Below, piece by piece: positions 23,574 to 31,397 of a stretch of 64,000 nucleotides of DNA. Origin of the DNA: Bacillus pseudomycoides DSM 12442. GTDB lineage: Bacteria; Bacillota; Bacilli; Bacillales; Bacillaceae_G. The first letter of the stretch is position 1. Every line of letters begins with the position of its first letter. The stretch covers positions 2,543,120-2,607,119 of the forward strand of contig NZ_CM000745.1 of assembly GCF_000161455.1 (NCBI RefSeq), read 5' to 3'. Under the pieces are notes generated by a model that did not search any database, was not told where the DNA came from, and was given only the letters and a program-made list of their open reading frames with translations. The position numbers were made by a program, and so were the translations under genes.

Positions 23574-23887
23574 TGGTGTATAAAATTAAAATATGATTTG
23601 AAATCTTAAAATTCTAACAAAAACACCATTTCTAGTTACTCAGTTCATTTAGGTCTATGTGAATACACAAAGCTTTTGATAGTTGTATGAACTAAAAAGT
23701 ATTTCGTTTTTTCTATTATTCGCGAAATATATAAGATTTTTGAAAAGGGGAGTAAACAAAAATTCTATGCTCATATATTTTTTCTAACATGTAAATTGGA
23801 TGACAGTGTAGTCAATTCAGAAGTTGTACCGAAATTTTGTGTTGGAAAATATAAAGATAATATGATTATACCTAGGGGGAATCATGC
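23574..23887. other. Spacer before the aminotransferase
   Basis: About 310 bases. No terminator with a clear T run follows ddl, so read-through into the aminotransferase is possible. A TATAAAGATAATATGATTA stretch close to 23850 may be a promoter. I see nothing else. Confidence 0.4.
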
Positions 23888-25102
23888 ATGTCCGATTGGT
23901 CTCAATTAGATAAAGAATATGTAATGTCTACGTACCACCGCATACCGGTTACTATAGAAAAGAGTGAAGGTTGTAAGCTTTATGATGTGAATGGTAAAGA
24001 ATATCTTGATTTATTCTCTGGTGTAGGAGTGAATATATTAGGCTACAATCATCCTAATATTATAAAAGCCACCTTTGAACAAGTTACAAGATGCTTACAT
24101 CTTCCCTTTCATTTTTTAAACCCAGTTGCTATTGAATACGCCAAAAAATTAGTCAATTATTCTTTAAAAGATGGGAAAGTCTATTATACAACCTCTGGTG
24201 CGGAGGCTACCGAGGCGACCTTAAAACTAATCCACAAGTACAGACATATAACAAATCAAAAACGTGATGGAGTAATTGTACTTAAAGAAAGTTTTCATGG
24301 ACGTACATTAGGTGCTCTTCACTTTACAAGACAAGAAAGTGTATATCAAAATTTTCCGCGTACGTCTATTCCTGTATATGAAGTGGAACGAGAGAATTTA
24401 GAGGAACTAGAAAGAACCATACTCAAGGAAAATCCAATTGCTATTATGCTAGAGCCAGTATTAGGAAGTGGTGGGATATATCCTTTGTCGGGTGAATATT
24501 TAAAAGGTGTTGAAGAGCTTTGCAGACAGTATAATGTGTTATTTATTGTTGACGAGGTGCAAAGTGGGATAGGGAGAACTGGAAAATTGTTTGCTTATCA
24601 GCATTTTGATATTACGCCTGATATTATTCAATTTGGTAAAGGAGCGGGAGGCGGTACACCTTTAGGGGGAATAATAGTAGGTCCACGACTTTATGATATA
24701 TTCTCACCAGGTGATCACGGAACAACATTCGCACATTCACCAATTGGTACGGCTTTAGGATTAACTGTATTAAAAACATTAATGGATGATGGTTTAATGC
24801 AACAGTCTTATGAAACGTCCTTATATTTAAATGAAAAACTTCAAAAAATCCAGAAGGAAAACTCCTCTTTTATCGAAGAAGTACGTCATTGTGGAATGAT
24901 GTTTGGAATCAGTATTCACGACACGAATGAAAATGTAAACAAACTACAATTAGAATTACTAAATAAAGGCATGCTTGTAGACGTTACAAAGGGAAATACA
25001 ATTCGTTTACTTCCCCCTTATATTATTACAAAAGAAGAAATCGATGAATTTATTCATCAGTTTATTTCCTGTATCGAAAAATCATTCGCATTGACAAGCT
25101 GA
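23888..25102 (+). CDS. Class III PLP aminotransferase (acetylornithine type)
   Basis: A 404-residue fold-type I aminotransferase of the acetylornithine/ornithine group. Cofactor motifs are Thr-Ser-Gly-Ala-Glu-Ala (102-107), Phe136-His-Gly-Arg-Thr, Asp222-Glu-Val-Gln-Ser-Gly-Ile-Gly-Arg-Thr-Gly, and the Schiff-base Lys251 in Gln-Phe-Gly-Lys-Gly-Ala-Gly-Gly-Gly. The arginine biosynthesis partners are absent, so this is unlikely to be the cell's ArgD; a role in D-amino acid or lysine-type metabolism next to the D-Ala ligase is conceivable. The ATG at 23888 follows AGGGGGAATC; an overlapping ATG four bases earlier is out of frame. Confidence 0.88.
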   Translation: MSDWSQLDKEYVMSTYHRIPVTIEKSEGCKLYDVNGKEYLDLFSGVGVNILGYNHPNIIKATFEQVTRCLHLPFHFLNPVAIEYAKKLVNYSLKDGKVYYTTSGAEATEATLKLIHKYRHITNQKRDGVIVLKESFHGRTLGALHFTRQESVYQNFPRTSIPVYEVERENLEELERTILKENPIAIMLEPVLGSGGIYPLSGEYLKGVEELCRQYNVLFIVDEVQSGIGRTGKLFAYQHFDITPDIIQFGKGAGGGTPLGGIIVGPRLYDIFSPGDHGTTFAHSPIGTALGLTVLKTLMDDGLMQQSYETSLYLNEKLQKIQKENSSFIEEVRHCGMMFGISIHDTNENVNKLQLELLNKGMLVDVTKGNTIRLLPPYIITKEEIDEFIHQFISCIEKSFALTS

Positions 25103-25166
25103 TTGTAGTAAATACTTATTCTCTCTTCTATTTACTATTGTGGCGTTAGAATAAAGTCGTACTGTT

Positions 25167-25204
25167 ATATCCCTTTAGCTATAGTTAAAGGATATTTATT
25201 TTTT
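25167..25204 (+). terminator. Rho-independent terminator
   Basis: ATATCC-TTTA pairs with TAAAGGATAT around an 8-base loop, followed by TTATTTTTT. It separates the aminotransferase from the Nudix gene. Confidence 0.65.
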
Positions 25205-25234
25205 GATGAAAGGCATTGAAAGGAAGTTGTTCCT

Positions 25235-25642
25235 ATGAGTAATCCAAAACATTATGTTTCAGCGGGTGTAGTCGTTTTAAACGATGAGGGGAAGATCCTA
25301 TTAATTCATAGCCCGCGTAGAGGGTGGGAGCAACCAGGAGGGCAAGTTGAAGAAGGGGAATCTATTCAAGACGCTGCTATAAGAGAAGTAAAAGAAGAAA
25401 CTGGGATTGATATTTGCGTGACAAAGTTCTGTGGTATATATCAAAATCTAAGTTCAGATGTTTGTGCGACTTGTTGGCTAGCAAAACCGATCGGGGGTAA
25501 GTTAGAAACAAGTAGTGAGAGTTTAGAAGTCGGATTCTTTACGGTTGAAGAGGCTTTACAGATGGTTACGTGGTCAAATTTTAAAGAGAGAATTGTAAAA
25601 AGTTTAGATGAAAAAGAGCAACCTTTTTTTGTGGTGTTTTAA
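25235..25642 (+). CDS. Nudix hydrolase
   Basis: A 135-residue Nudix protein. The box Gly36-x5-Glu42-x7-Arg50-Glu-Val-x-Glu54-Glu55-x-Gly57-Ile is perfect. The Tyr-x2-Gly-Gly-Gln context (Trp-Glu-Gln-Pro-Gly-Gly-Gln-Val) is that of MutT/ADP-ribose-like enzymes acting on nucleoside diphosphate derivatives; the substrate cannot be read from sequence. ATG behind GGAAG. Single gene with its own terminator. Confidence 0.9.
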   Translation: MSNPKHYVSAGVVVLNDEGKILLIHSPRRGWEQPGGQVEEGESIQDAAIREVKEETGIDICVTKFCGIYQNLSSDVCATCWLAKPIGGKLETSSESLEVGFFTVEEALQMVTWSNFKERIVKSLDEKEQPFFVVF

Positions 25643-25660
25643 TAGATAATATAGGGTAAT

Positions 25661-25697
25661 CAAAAATAGAGAAAGTATAGCTTTCTCTATTTTTGAT
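25661..25697. terminator. Bidirectional terminator
   Basis: AAAAATAGAGAAAG and CTTTCTCTATTTTT form a perfect 14-base stem with a tiny loop between the convergent Nudix gene and ArsR remnant. Confidence 0.85.
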
Positions 25698-26149
25698 TAA
25701 CGTTTTATATGATTTAAAAAGGTAATTGTTTTTTCAACCGTAGTTTTATTAATCGAATAATACTTTGTTTTACCTTCTTTTCTCACATGAAGGAGATCGC
25801 CGCTTTCTAGTACAGCTAGGTGCCGAGATACAGTGCTTTGGTGTAATCCAGTTTCATTAATAATTTCTTGGGCAAATAATTCTTTATGATTAGCAAGCAC
25901 CGTTAATATCGTTAAGCGTGCTTGATCCCCTAAAGCGGTAACAGTAGGGGTGATTTCGTCTATAGTTAAAAGAGTATTGGGTGTAGTATTTTGTTGTGGA
26001 GATGTTGACTTTGGTTCAAATAAAATATACAGTATCTCATCAACTTTAAAAAGAGATAAGAAGTTTCCCATATGCAATGTTGGAATAAAAGTAATGTTTT
26101 TGGAAGAACGAATTGTTTCAATCCAAGAACTGTCAGGATATAATCCGTA
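25697..26149 (-). pseudogene. 5'-truncated ArsR family regulator
   Basis: The C-terminal winged helix is intact: Ala-Leu-Gly-Asp-Gln-Ala-Arg-Leu-Thr-Ile-Leu-Thr-Val-Leu-Ala and Leu-His-Gln-Ser-Thr-Val-Ser-Arg-His-Leu-Ala-Val-Leu-Glu. Upstream, the frame stays open beyond the ATG at 26077 through Tyr-Gly-Leu-Tyr-Pro-Asp-Ser-Ser-Trp-Ile-Glu-Thr-Ile-Arg, which is real protein, and then breaks at about 26149 where it meets the truncated transporter on the other strand. Related regulators have a long N-terminal domain (over 300 residues in total), so roughly half the gene is missing. A shortened product from the ATG at 26077 (126 residues) could still be made. Confidence 0.75.
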
Positions 26150-27129
26150 TTCCTTTTATTCTGTCTCTTGTCTTCTGCTATTACTTCGATGTTTTAACCT
26201 ACACGTATATGATCATCATAAGTTTTTTTATTCAGTGTTGCGGTTGTTTTTTTAATCCAGCACACCGGGCGCTATTACCAATTATAACCCCTATAGAACA
26301 GCGGAATATGACGAATAGTTTATATGATTCCGTAACGAGAGGGATAACTGTACTCAGCCCGTTTCTCTCCATATTGTTAATGAAGACAGTAGGTGTCATT
26401 CACTTTTTTACGATTGATGCAATTACATATTTCATAAGCGCACTTTTTCTTTTTAAGCTGAATGTAACAGGGGATGTGGTGGGTGCTAAAAAGAAACAGG
26501 TAAAAGAAGTATTTCTCTCATTACGTGAATTTTGGCTTTGGATGAAATCTAATAAACAAATTACATTTTTATTCCTCCTTACATTTACAATGGTTTTTAT
26601 GAATACATGGGTTTGGAAAGTTGGATTATTATTATCATTGGGAGAGTTCACAAAAGAGAGTAAAGAAATTTATAGTGTCATTCAAGGGTTCTTTGGATGC
26701 GTAGTAATCATTACAAATATGATGATCCCCTTCATATGGAAAAACTTGAATTTAACTATTTATACAATCGCGTCTATCATCTGGGGTGTTGGGATCTTTT
26801 TGCTTGGATTTACATTTAATATTTCATTTTACTTTGTTGGAGTATGTATAGTCGGGATTGGTCTACCGTTAGCGGGACTAACGAGGGTATACATATTACA
26901 AAAACTCGTTCCGAAAGATATGTTAGGGCGAGGGTTCAGTTTTAATGCAGTTTTGCTTTACTTAGCAGATACAATATCTCTCTTTGTATTTGGAATTCTG
27001 TCTATATTTATTTCTCTAAATGTTATGTTTATTATGTGCGGAATTGGAATGATGATAATGTCAATTGCATTGAAATTCCTTGTCTTTAGAAGACACTCTG
27101 TGAAAGAAGAGGAAAAGTTAATGTGTTGA
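26146..27129 (+). pseudogene. 5'-truncated MFS transporter
   Basis: The frame encodes about 325 residues of a major facilitator transporter with some ten helices, beginning in mid-protein with Arg-Ile-Pro-Phe-Ile-Leu-Ser-Leu-Val-Phe. The first two helices, the Gly-x-x-x-Asp-Arg motif and the start codon are missing; typical members have about 410 residues. It includes Phe-Asn-Pro-Ala-His-Arg-Ala-Leu-Leu-Pro, a signature of enterobactin/macrolide-type exporters. An ATG at 26113 exists but reads antisense regulator sequence first. The divergent regulator at 25697-26149 is truncated at the same point. Confidence 0.75.
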
Positions 27130-27146
27130 AATTGGAGGAGTTCTTA

Positions 27147-27199
27147 TAAAAAAGGAATAAATCCAATGTAAGCGTGCGGATGTATTCCTTTTCTATTTT
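27147..27199. terminator. Bidirectional terminator
   Basis: AAAAGGAATA and TATTCCTTTT pair around a 24-base loop with flanking A and T runs between the MFS remnant and the DMT genes. Confidence 0.65.
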
Positions 27200-27210
27200 T
27201 TAAAATGTTG

Positions 27211-27675
27211 TTAGAGCTGCACTCGACTATTTTTCACAGGTTCGTACGTCTTATCAAGTATTAAGTTATAAGTCAGTCCAAGTAATACTAAAAAGCCTCC
27301 GATTATTTTACCGATAGATACATCATTTGATGTGAAGAAATCAATTATAACTCCCATAAATAATTGCCCCACAAAAATCAATAAAGTTAAATAGAAAGAT
27401 GATATTTTAGGAGTAATATAGTTTGATAATACAATTACAATAACACCAACTAAACCTCCTAAATATACTACAAATGGTATGGAGTGCAATGTCGTAGCTG
27501 ATACGTGAAGAGATTCATTGCTAAAGAGTAAAAATAAAAAAGAAAAAAACAATCCCGTAATATAATTAACAAATGTTCCTTGGAAAATTCCAATCTTTGC
27601 TGCTAAGTTAGCATTAATAATTCTTGCAACTACAATGGAAATTCCGGCTAAAATTGCAATGCAAATATATAACAT
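27211..27675 (-). CDS. DMT superfamily subunit (YdcZ/DUF606), gene 2 of a pair
   Basis: A 154-residue membrane protein with five helices, from the ATG at 27675; the GGAGG used for it overlaps a more distal ATG at 27690, which would lack a site. Features include Ala-Arg-Ile-Ile-Asn-Ala-Asn-Leu-Ala and the central Gly-Gly-Leu-Val-Gly-Val. YdcZ proteins are half-size drug/metabolite transporters that function as pairs, and the second subunit is encoded directly upstream with overlapping stop and ribosome site. The substrate is unknown. Confidence 0.85.
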   Translation of the reverse strand: MLYICIAILAGISIVVARIINANLAAKIGIFQGTFVNYITGLFFSFLFLLFSNESLHVSATTLHSIPFVVYLGGLVGVIVIVLSNYITPKISSFYLTLLIFVGQLFMGVIIDFFTSNDVSIGKIIGGFLVLLGLTYNLILDKTYEPVKNSRVQL

Positions 27676-27689
27676 AGTTCCATCCTCCA

Positions 27690-28112
27690 TTAAAAAATAG
27701 TCATTACAACAATTCCCGAAGAAATCAGAAGTAATCCAAACATTTTTTTCTTTTCAAATTTCACGACCTTCATACCTAATAAGCCGAAATGATCGATAAT
27801 AATAGATGAAACAGATTGCCCAAATAAACTTAAAGCGATTGTAATAGAGACACCGAGTGCTGTGAAGCTTATATTACTAAATAGTACGGTGAAAACACCG
27901 ATAGCTCCTGCACTATAAAGATAAATCGGTATCCCTTTTTGCATGCGAAGTTTGGATTTGCTAACGAGTAAAACAATGACAATGGCAACTAATCCAACGA
28001 TATGAATCATCACACTAGATGTATAGTTACCTGTCATTTCAGATAAGATCCCATTTAAAGGAATCATAATGGCGATGAAAGCACCTATAATAATTGAGAG
28101 TAAATTATACAA
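27690..28112 (-). CDS. DMT superfamily subunit (YdcZ/DUF606), gene 1 of a pair
   Basis: A 140-residue protein with five helices and the DUF606 pattern Met-Ile-Pro-Leu-Asn-Gly-Ile-Leu-Ser near the first loop. It is the first gene of the two-subunit transporter operon and ends inside the ribosome site of the next gene, so translation is coupled. ATG behind AAAGGGGGAAC. The divergent Crp/Fnr gene 128 bases away, with a palindrome between them, is the likely regulator. Confidence 0.85.
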   Translation of the reverse strand: MYNLLSIIIGAFIAIMIPLNGILSEMTGNYTSSVMIHIVGLVAIVIVLLVSKSKLRMQKGIPIYLYSAGAIGVFTVLFSNISFTALGVSITIALSLFGQSVSSIIIDHFGLLGMKVVKFEKKKMFGLLLISSGIVVMTIF

Positions 28113-28167
28113 TGACGTTCCCCCTTTATAAATTTACATGTAATGTATCATGATTAAATTGTGAGCT

Positions 28168-28187
28168 ACTATGACATATGTCATAGT
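28168..28187. promoter_or_regulatory. Perfect 20-base palindrome, likely Crp/Fnr-type operator
   Basis: ACTATGACATATGTCATAGT reads the same on both strands. It sits between the divergent YdcZ pair and the Crp/Fnr gene, 56 bases before the regulator's probable start, and has the TGAC-N4-GTCA layout expected for this regulator class. Confidence 0.7.
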
Positions 28188-28240
28188 GAAAGGAAGAAAT
28201 TTTCTTTATAATTAAAATGAGTTACAAAGGTGGGGGATGT

Positions 28241-28933
28241 ATGAAGAAAATATGTAATTCTCATAAGTTAGATGATTATGTGCAAAAGAATAAAATTGCA
28301 TCATTTTTTAGCAATGATATGAAATCATATATGGAACTATTACTCTTTAAAAAGAATGAGCATATTTGTAAGGAGAATGAAGATATTCACTATCTGTATT
28401 TCTTTGTTGAAGGAAAAGCGAAGGCTTATAACACATTAAGTAATGGGAAATCTGTATTATTATGTTTTTATGATAGCTTGCAAATATTGGGAGATGTTGA
28501 ATTAATCCACTCACAAAAAACAGCTTCAAATGTACAAGTGATGGTAGACTCTTATTGCATTGGAATCCCTTTAGAAAAGGTGAGAGAACGATTGCTTCAG
28601 GATGCAACCTTTTTAAGGTGTATCTGTGGTTCTTTGTCTCATAAGTTAAATAGATTGTCAAAAAACAGTACGATTAATTTACTGTATCCTCTTGAGAATA
28701 GGTTAGCAAGTTACATTCTTGCGACTGGAGAAAGACTTATTCATAATGAACAAAGAATTATATTTAATGGGAATTTAACTGAGACATCGGAATTGCTAGG
28801 AACAAGCTACAGGCATTTATTAAGAACATTAAATACTCTTTGTGATAAAAGTGTAATTAGAAAGAATAATGGGTACTTTGAAGTGACAAACATCGGCCTT
28901 TTAAAAGAGCTTGCGGCAGATGTTTATAAATAA
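28241..28933 (+). CDS. Crp/Fnr family regulator (YeiL-like)
   Basis: A 230-residue protein from the ATG at 28241, which follows AAGGTGGGGG; an ATG at 28217 has no site. Residues about 30-130 form a cyclic-nucleotide-type beta barrel (Phe-Phe-Val-Glu-Gly-Lys-Ala-Lys-Ala-Tyr), without the Arg-Glu signature of true cAMP binding, and residues 160-225 a winged helix with Thr-Glu-Thr-Ser-Glu-Leu-Leu-Gly-Thr-Ser-Tyr-Arg-His-Leu-Leu-Arg-Thr-Leu. There is no N-terminal Fe-S cysteine cluster. It probably regulates the divergent transporter pair via the palindrome at 28168-28187. Confidence 0.87.
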   Translation: MKKICNSHKLDDYVQKNKIASFFSNDMKSYMELLLFKKNEHICKENEDIHYLYFFVEGKAKAYNTLSNGKSVLLCFYDSLQILGDVELIHSQKTASNVQVMVDSYCIGIPLEKVRERLLQDATFLRCICGSLSHKLNRLSKNSTINLLYPLENRLASYILATGERLIHNEQRIIFNGNLTETSELLGTSYRHLLRTLNTLCDKSVIRKNNGYFEVTNIGLLKELAADVYK

Positions 28934-29008
28934 AGAGAATGTAAAAGTATATGTCTAGTGGTATTTCAATAAGAAAGTAAATTATTAAATTGTTACTTAT
29001 ATCGAATT

Positions 29009-29053
29009 TAAAAGCGCACTATTAATGATAAAAAGTTTCTTATCATCAATAGT
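29009..29053 (+). terminator. Rho-independent terminator
   Basis: AAAGC-CACTATT pairs with AATAGTG-GCTTT, continued by inner pairing of GATAA with TTATC, then a T run. Confidence 0.75.
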
Positions 29054-29136
29054 GTGCTTTTTAGGTTTATAGGTTGAGTAGAAAGAAGAATTGTTTTCCT
29101 TGATTTGTAAAAAAGAAAACTATAATATTAAATCAA

Positions 29137-29168
29137 ACATATGAACATATGAACATATGAACATATGA
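29137..29168 (+). repeat. Four tandem copies of an 8-base unit
   Basis: ACATATGA is repeated exactly four times in a row, 42 bases before the ATG of the flavoprotein gene, and a further ATATG lies nearby. Being short and perfect, the array can change length by slippage. It falls where promoter spacing or a regulator site would be affected. Confidence 0.8.
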
Positions 29169-29210
29169 ACAGTTATTCATATGTTATTGTAATAAAAAGG
29201 AGGAGGAAAT

Positions 29211-30278
29211 ATGTTAGATGTAATTATAGTAGGAGCTGGTCAAGCAGGTTTAGCTATGGGATATTACTTACAGCAAGGAAACTATAACTTTGTTTTATTG
29301 GATGGAGGGAAGAGGATTGGTGATTCATGGAGAAAGCGGTACGATTCTTTACAATTGTTTACACCAAGGGATTATTGTGCACTGCCAGGTATGAGGTTAA
29401 ATGGAAATCAAAATGAATTTCCTAGTAAAGATGAAATTGCAAATTATTTAGAAGCTTATGCGAAACGTTTTTCCATACCGGTGAGGTTAAATATCAATGT
29501 TTCCAAAATAAGAAAGAAGGGACATGCGTTTGAGGTTTTTACTCCTAACGAAATTCTACAATCTAAACGAGTTATTATCGCATCAGGTGCTTTTCAGAGG
29601 CCTTACATTCCTTCTATTTCACAAAACCTTTCCAATGATACCTTTCAAATTCATTCTTCACAATACCAATCACCAATGCAAATTCCAGAGGGATTAGTCC
29701 TTGTAGTAGGAGGGGGGAATTCCGGTACACAAATTGCAGTAGAACTAGCGAAATCTCGTGATGTTACGATTGCTGTAAGTCATCCGCTTTCTTTTTTACC
29801 ACTAAAAATAATGAGAAGGAGTATTTTTGCTTGGCTGGAAACAATAGGACTATTATATGCTGGAATCAACACATGGCGGGGAAGATGGTTTCAGAAGCAG
29901 AAAGATCCTATATTTGGTTATGAATGTAGAGAGCTTATTCGTAATGGAGCAATAGCATTGAAGCCGAAGGTCGTAAATGCATTGCAGAATAAAGTAGTGT
30001 TTTCAGATGATAGCGCATGCAATGTTCAGAATGTAGTATGGTCTACAGGGTTCATACCGAATTATCAGTGGATTGAAGTAGAAGCTGCAATGAATCAAGC
30101 AGGATCACCAGTTCATACAAGAGGTGTTAGCGGGGTGCAAGGGTTATACTATATTGGTTTACCTTGGCAACATCAAAGAGGATCAGCACTGCTTTGTGGT
30201 GTGGGCCGAGATGCAGAATTTTTATTTTCAGTTATTCAAAAAGAAGATTCAATGTTTAATACAAGAATAAAAAAATAG
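29211..30278 (+). CDS. FAD-dependent NAD(P)-binding oxidoreductase (CzcO-like)
   Basis: A 355-residue flavoprotein of the flavin monooxygenase-like group. The FAD dinucleotide motif Gly-Ala-Gly-Gln-Ala-Gly-Leu is at 8-14 and the second, NADPH-type motif Gly-Gly-Gly-Asn-Ser-Gly is in the middle of the chain (about 164-169). A late Thr-Gly-Phe-Ile-Pro-Asn-Tyr motif matches the ATGY-type signature. Such proteins are often annotated as potassium or metal-related oxidoreductases or monooxygenases; the substrate is unknown. ATG behind AAGGAGGAGG. Single gene with the tandem repeat array in its promoter. Confidence 0.88.
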   Translation: MLDVIIVGAGQAGLAMGYYLQQGNYNFVLLDGGKRIGDSWRKRYDSLQLFTPRDYCALPGMRLNGNQNEFPSKDEIANYLEAYAKRFSIPVRLNINVSKIRKKGHAFEVFTPNEILQSKRVIIASGAFQRPYIPSISQNLSNDTFQIHSSQYQSPMQIPEGLVLVVGGGNSGTQIAVELAKSRDVTIAVSHPLSFLPLKIMRRSIFAWLETIGLLYAGINTWRGRWFQKQKDPIFGYECRELIRNGAIALKPKVVNALQNKVVFSDDSACNVQNVVWSTGFIPNYQWIEVEAAMNQAGSPVHTRGVSGVQGLYYIGLPWQHQRGSALLCGVGRDAEFLFSVIQKEDSMFNTRIKK

Positions 30279-30605
30279 ACCGGTAGCAATTCCTACCGAT
30301 CAACAATATGTACATGAATTAGGAGAGGTCAAACTTTTATTAAATTCATTATAACATATTCTGATAATTTAGAAAATTATAAAGTGATCTTTATATGTTG
30401 AGAAAGTTTTTTTGTGCTGCAATATATGGAGAATTAAGAATATCGCATGTGAAATATGTAGTATAGGTTTTATTTTCAAGGATAATAATACCAATTTTCG
30501 TGTTATTTAGAGATAGATTTTGGTAAAGTTATAATATGGATATTAATTTATATAAAATTGTTTTTATTTCTATAGTATGTCTATTAATAGAGAGAGGGAT
30601 ATAGT
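30279..30605. other. Spacer
   Basis: About 325 bases. A small hairpin (GGTAG/CTACC) lies just past the flavoprotein stop without a T run. Nothing else is evident; the promoter of the next pair presumably lies near 30530-30590. Confidence 0.4.
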
Positions 30606-30854
30606 ATGAAATTTGATGATCAACGTTTACTCGGAATTAGATTAGGTTCTTTACTTGTAACAGAAGAGAATCAATATTTAGTCATAAAGAAAAAAGAACA
30701 TTATTCCTTATTAAATATTGAAATGTTAGAGTGTACACCTCTTGAAGTATCATTGGAGCATCTTGAAGAAATGCTTCACGAGGATCTTCAAGAAAGTATA
30801 AAGGAAATCATCGCTCCTGAGCATCTAAAGATTGTAGCTAAAAATATTATATAA
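30606..30854 (+). CDS. Small hypothetical protein
   Basis: An 82-residue acidic protein, ATG behind AGAGAGAGGG. It begins Met-Lys-Phe-Asp-Asp-Gln-Arg-Leu-Leu-Gly-Ile-Arg-Leu-Gly-Ser-Leu-Leu and alternates short strands and helices; no membrane helix and no known motif. It is followed after 58 bases by the DUF4180 gene in the same direction, so the two may be co-transcribed. Function unknown. Confidence 0.6.
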   Translation: MKFDDQRLLGIRLGSLLVTEENQYLVIKKKEHYSLLNIEMLECTPLEVSLEHLEEMLHEDLQESIKEIIAPEHLKIVAKNII

Positions 30855-30912
30855 AGTAAAAAAAGAAGAATAATAATTTGATGAAAAATGTAATGTTAGG
30901 TGGGGGATATAG

Positions 30913-31278
30913 GTGAAAATACGCATTCATGAAAAAGATAATTCTAAAATTGCAATTATAGAAAGTTCTGAAATCGTAATAAGGGATGTGCAAGGAGCAT
31001 TAGACTTGATGGCATCCGTCAATTTTTCCTATGATTGTCAAAAAATATTGATTAACAAAGTAAATATTACAGAGGAATTTTTTAACTTAAGAACTGGCCT
31101 AGCGGGTGAAATATTACAAAAATATATGAACTACCGCATAAAATTAGCTATTGTTGGGGATTTCAATGTATACAATAGTAAAAGTCTTGCGGATTTTATA
31201 TATGAATGTAATAAGGGAAAAGCTGTATTTTTTTTAAAAGATGAGGAATCCGCTTTAAGTGCTCTTCACTGTGTGTAG
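30913..31278 (+). CDS. DUF4180 family protein
   Basis: A 121-residue protein with the DUF4180 layout: Ile-Ala-Ile-Ile-Glu-Ser-Ser-Glu-Ile, Asp-Val-Gln-Gly-Ala-Leu-Asp-Leu-Met-Ala, a Cys-Gln-Lys-Ile-Leu-Ile strand, Phe-Phe-Asn-Leu-Arg-Thr-Gly-Leu-Ala-Gly-Glu-Ile-Leu-Gln-Lys and the C-terminal Ser-Leu-Ala-Asp-Phe-Ile-Tyr-Glu. GTG start behind AGGTGGGGG. The family resembles STAS-like alpha/beta folds and has no proven function. Confidence 0.85.
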   Translation: MKIRIHEKDNSKIAIIESSEIVIRDVQGALDLMASVNFSYDCQKILINKVNITEEFFNLRTGLAGEILQKYMNYRIKLAIVGDFNVYNSKSLADFIYECNKGKAVFFLKDEESALSALHCV

Positions 31279-31343
31279 TTTCGGATATATAATTTTTTGT
31301 ACTTAACTCTATAAAAACTTTTCTGTATATTATTGTCAGAACT

Positions 31344-31373
31344 AAAAAAAGCTAGCCTTTCGCTAGCTTTTTT
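31344..31373. terminator. Bidirectional terminator
   Basis: AAAGCTAGC and GCTAGCTTT form a perfect stem with A and T runs on either side, between DUF4180 and the convergent hydrolase. Confidence 0.85.
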
Positions 31374-31397
31374 AATGATAGCCCTTACTAAAGCTTT

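Noticed and set aside
29137..29168. CRISPR array
   Set aside because: The repeats are 8 bases and contiguous with no spacers; it is a simple tandem array. No CRISPR array or cas gene is present in the window.
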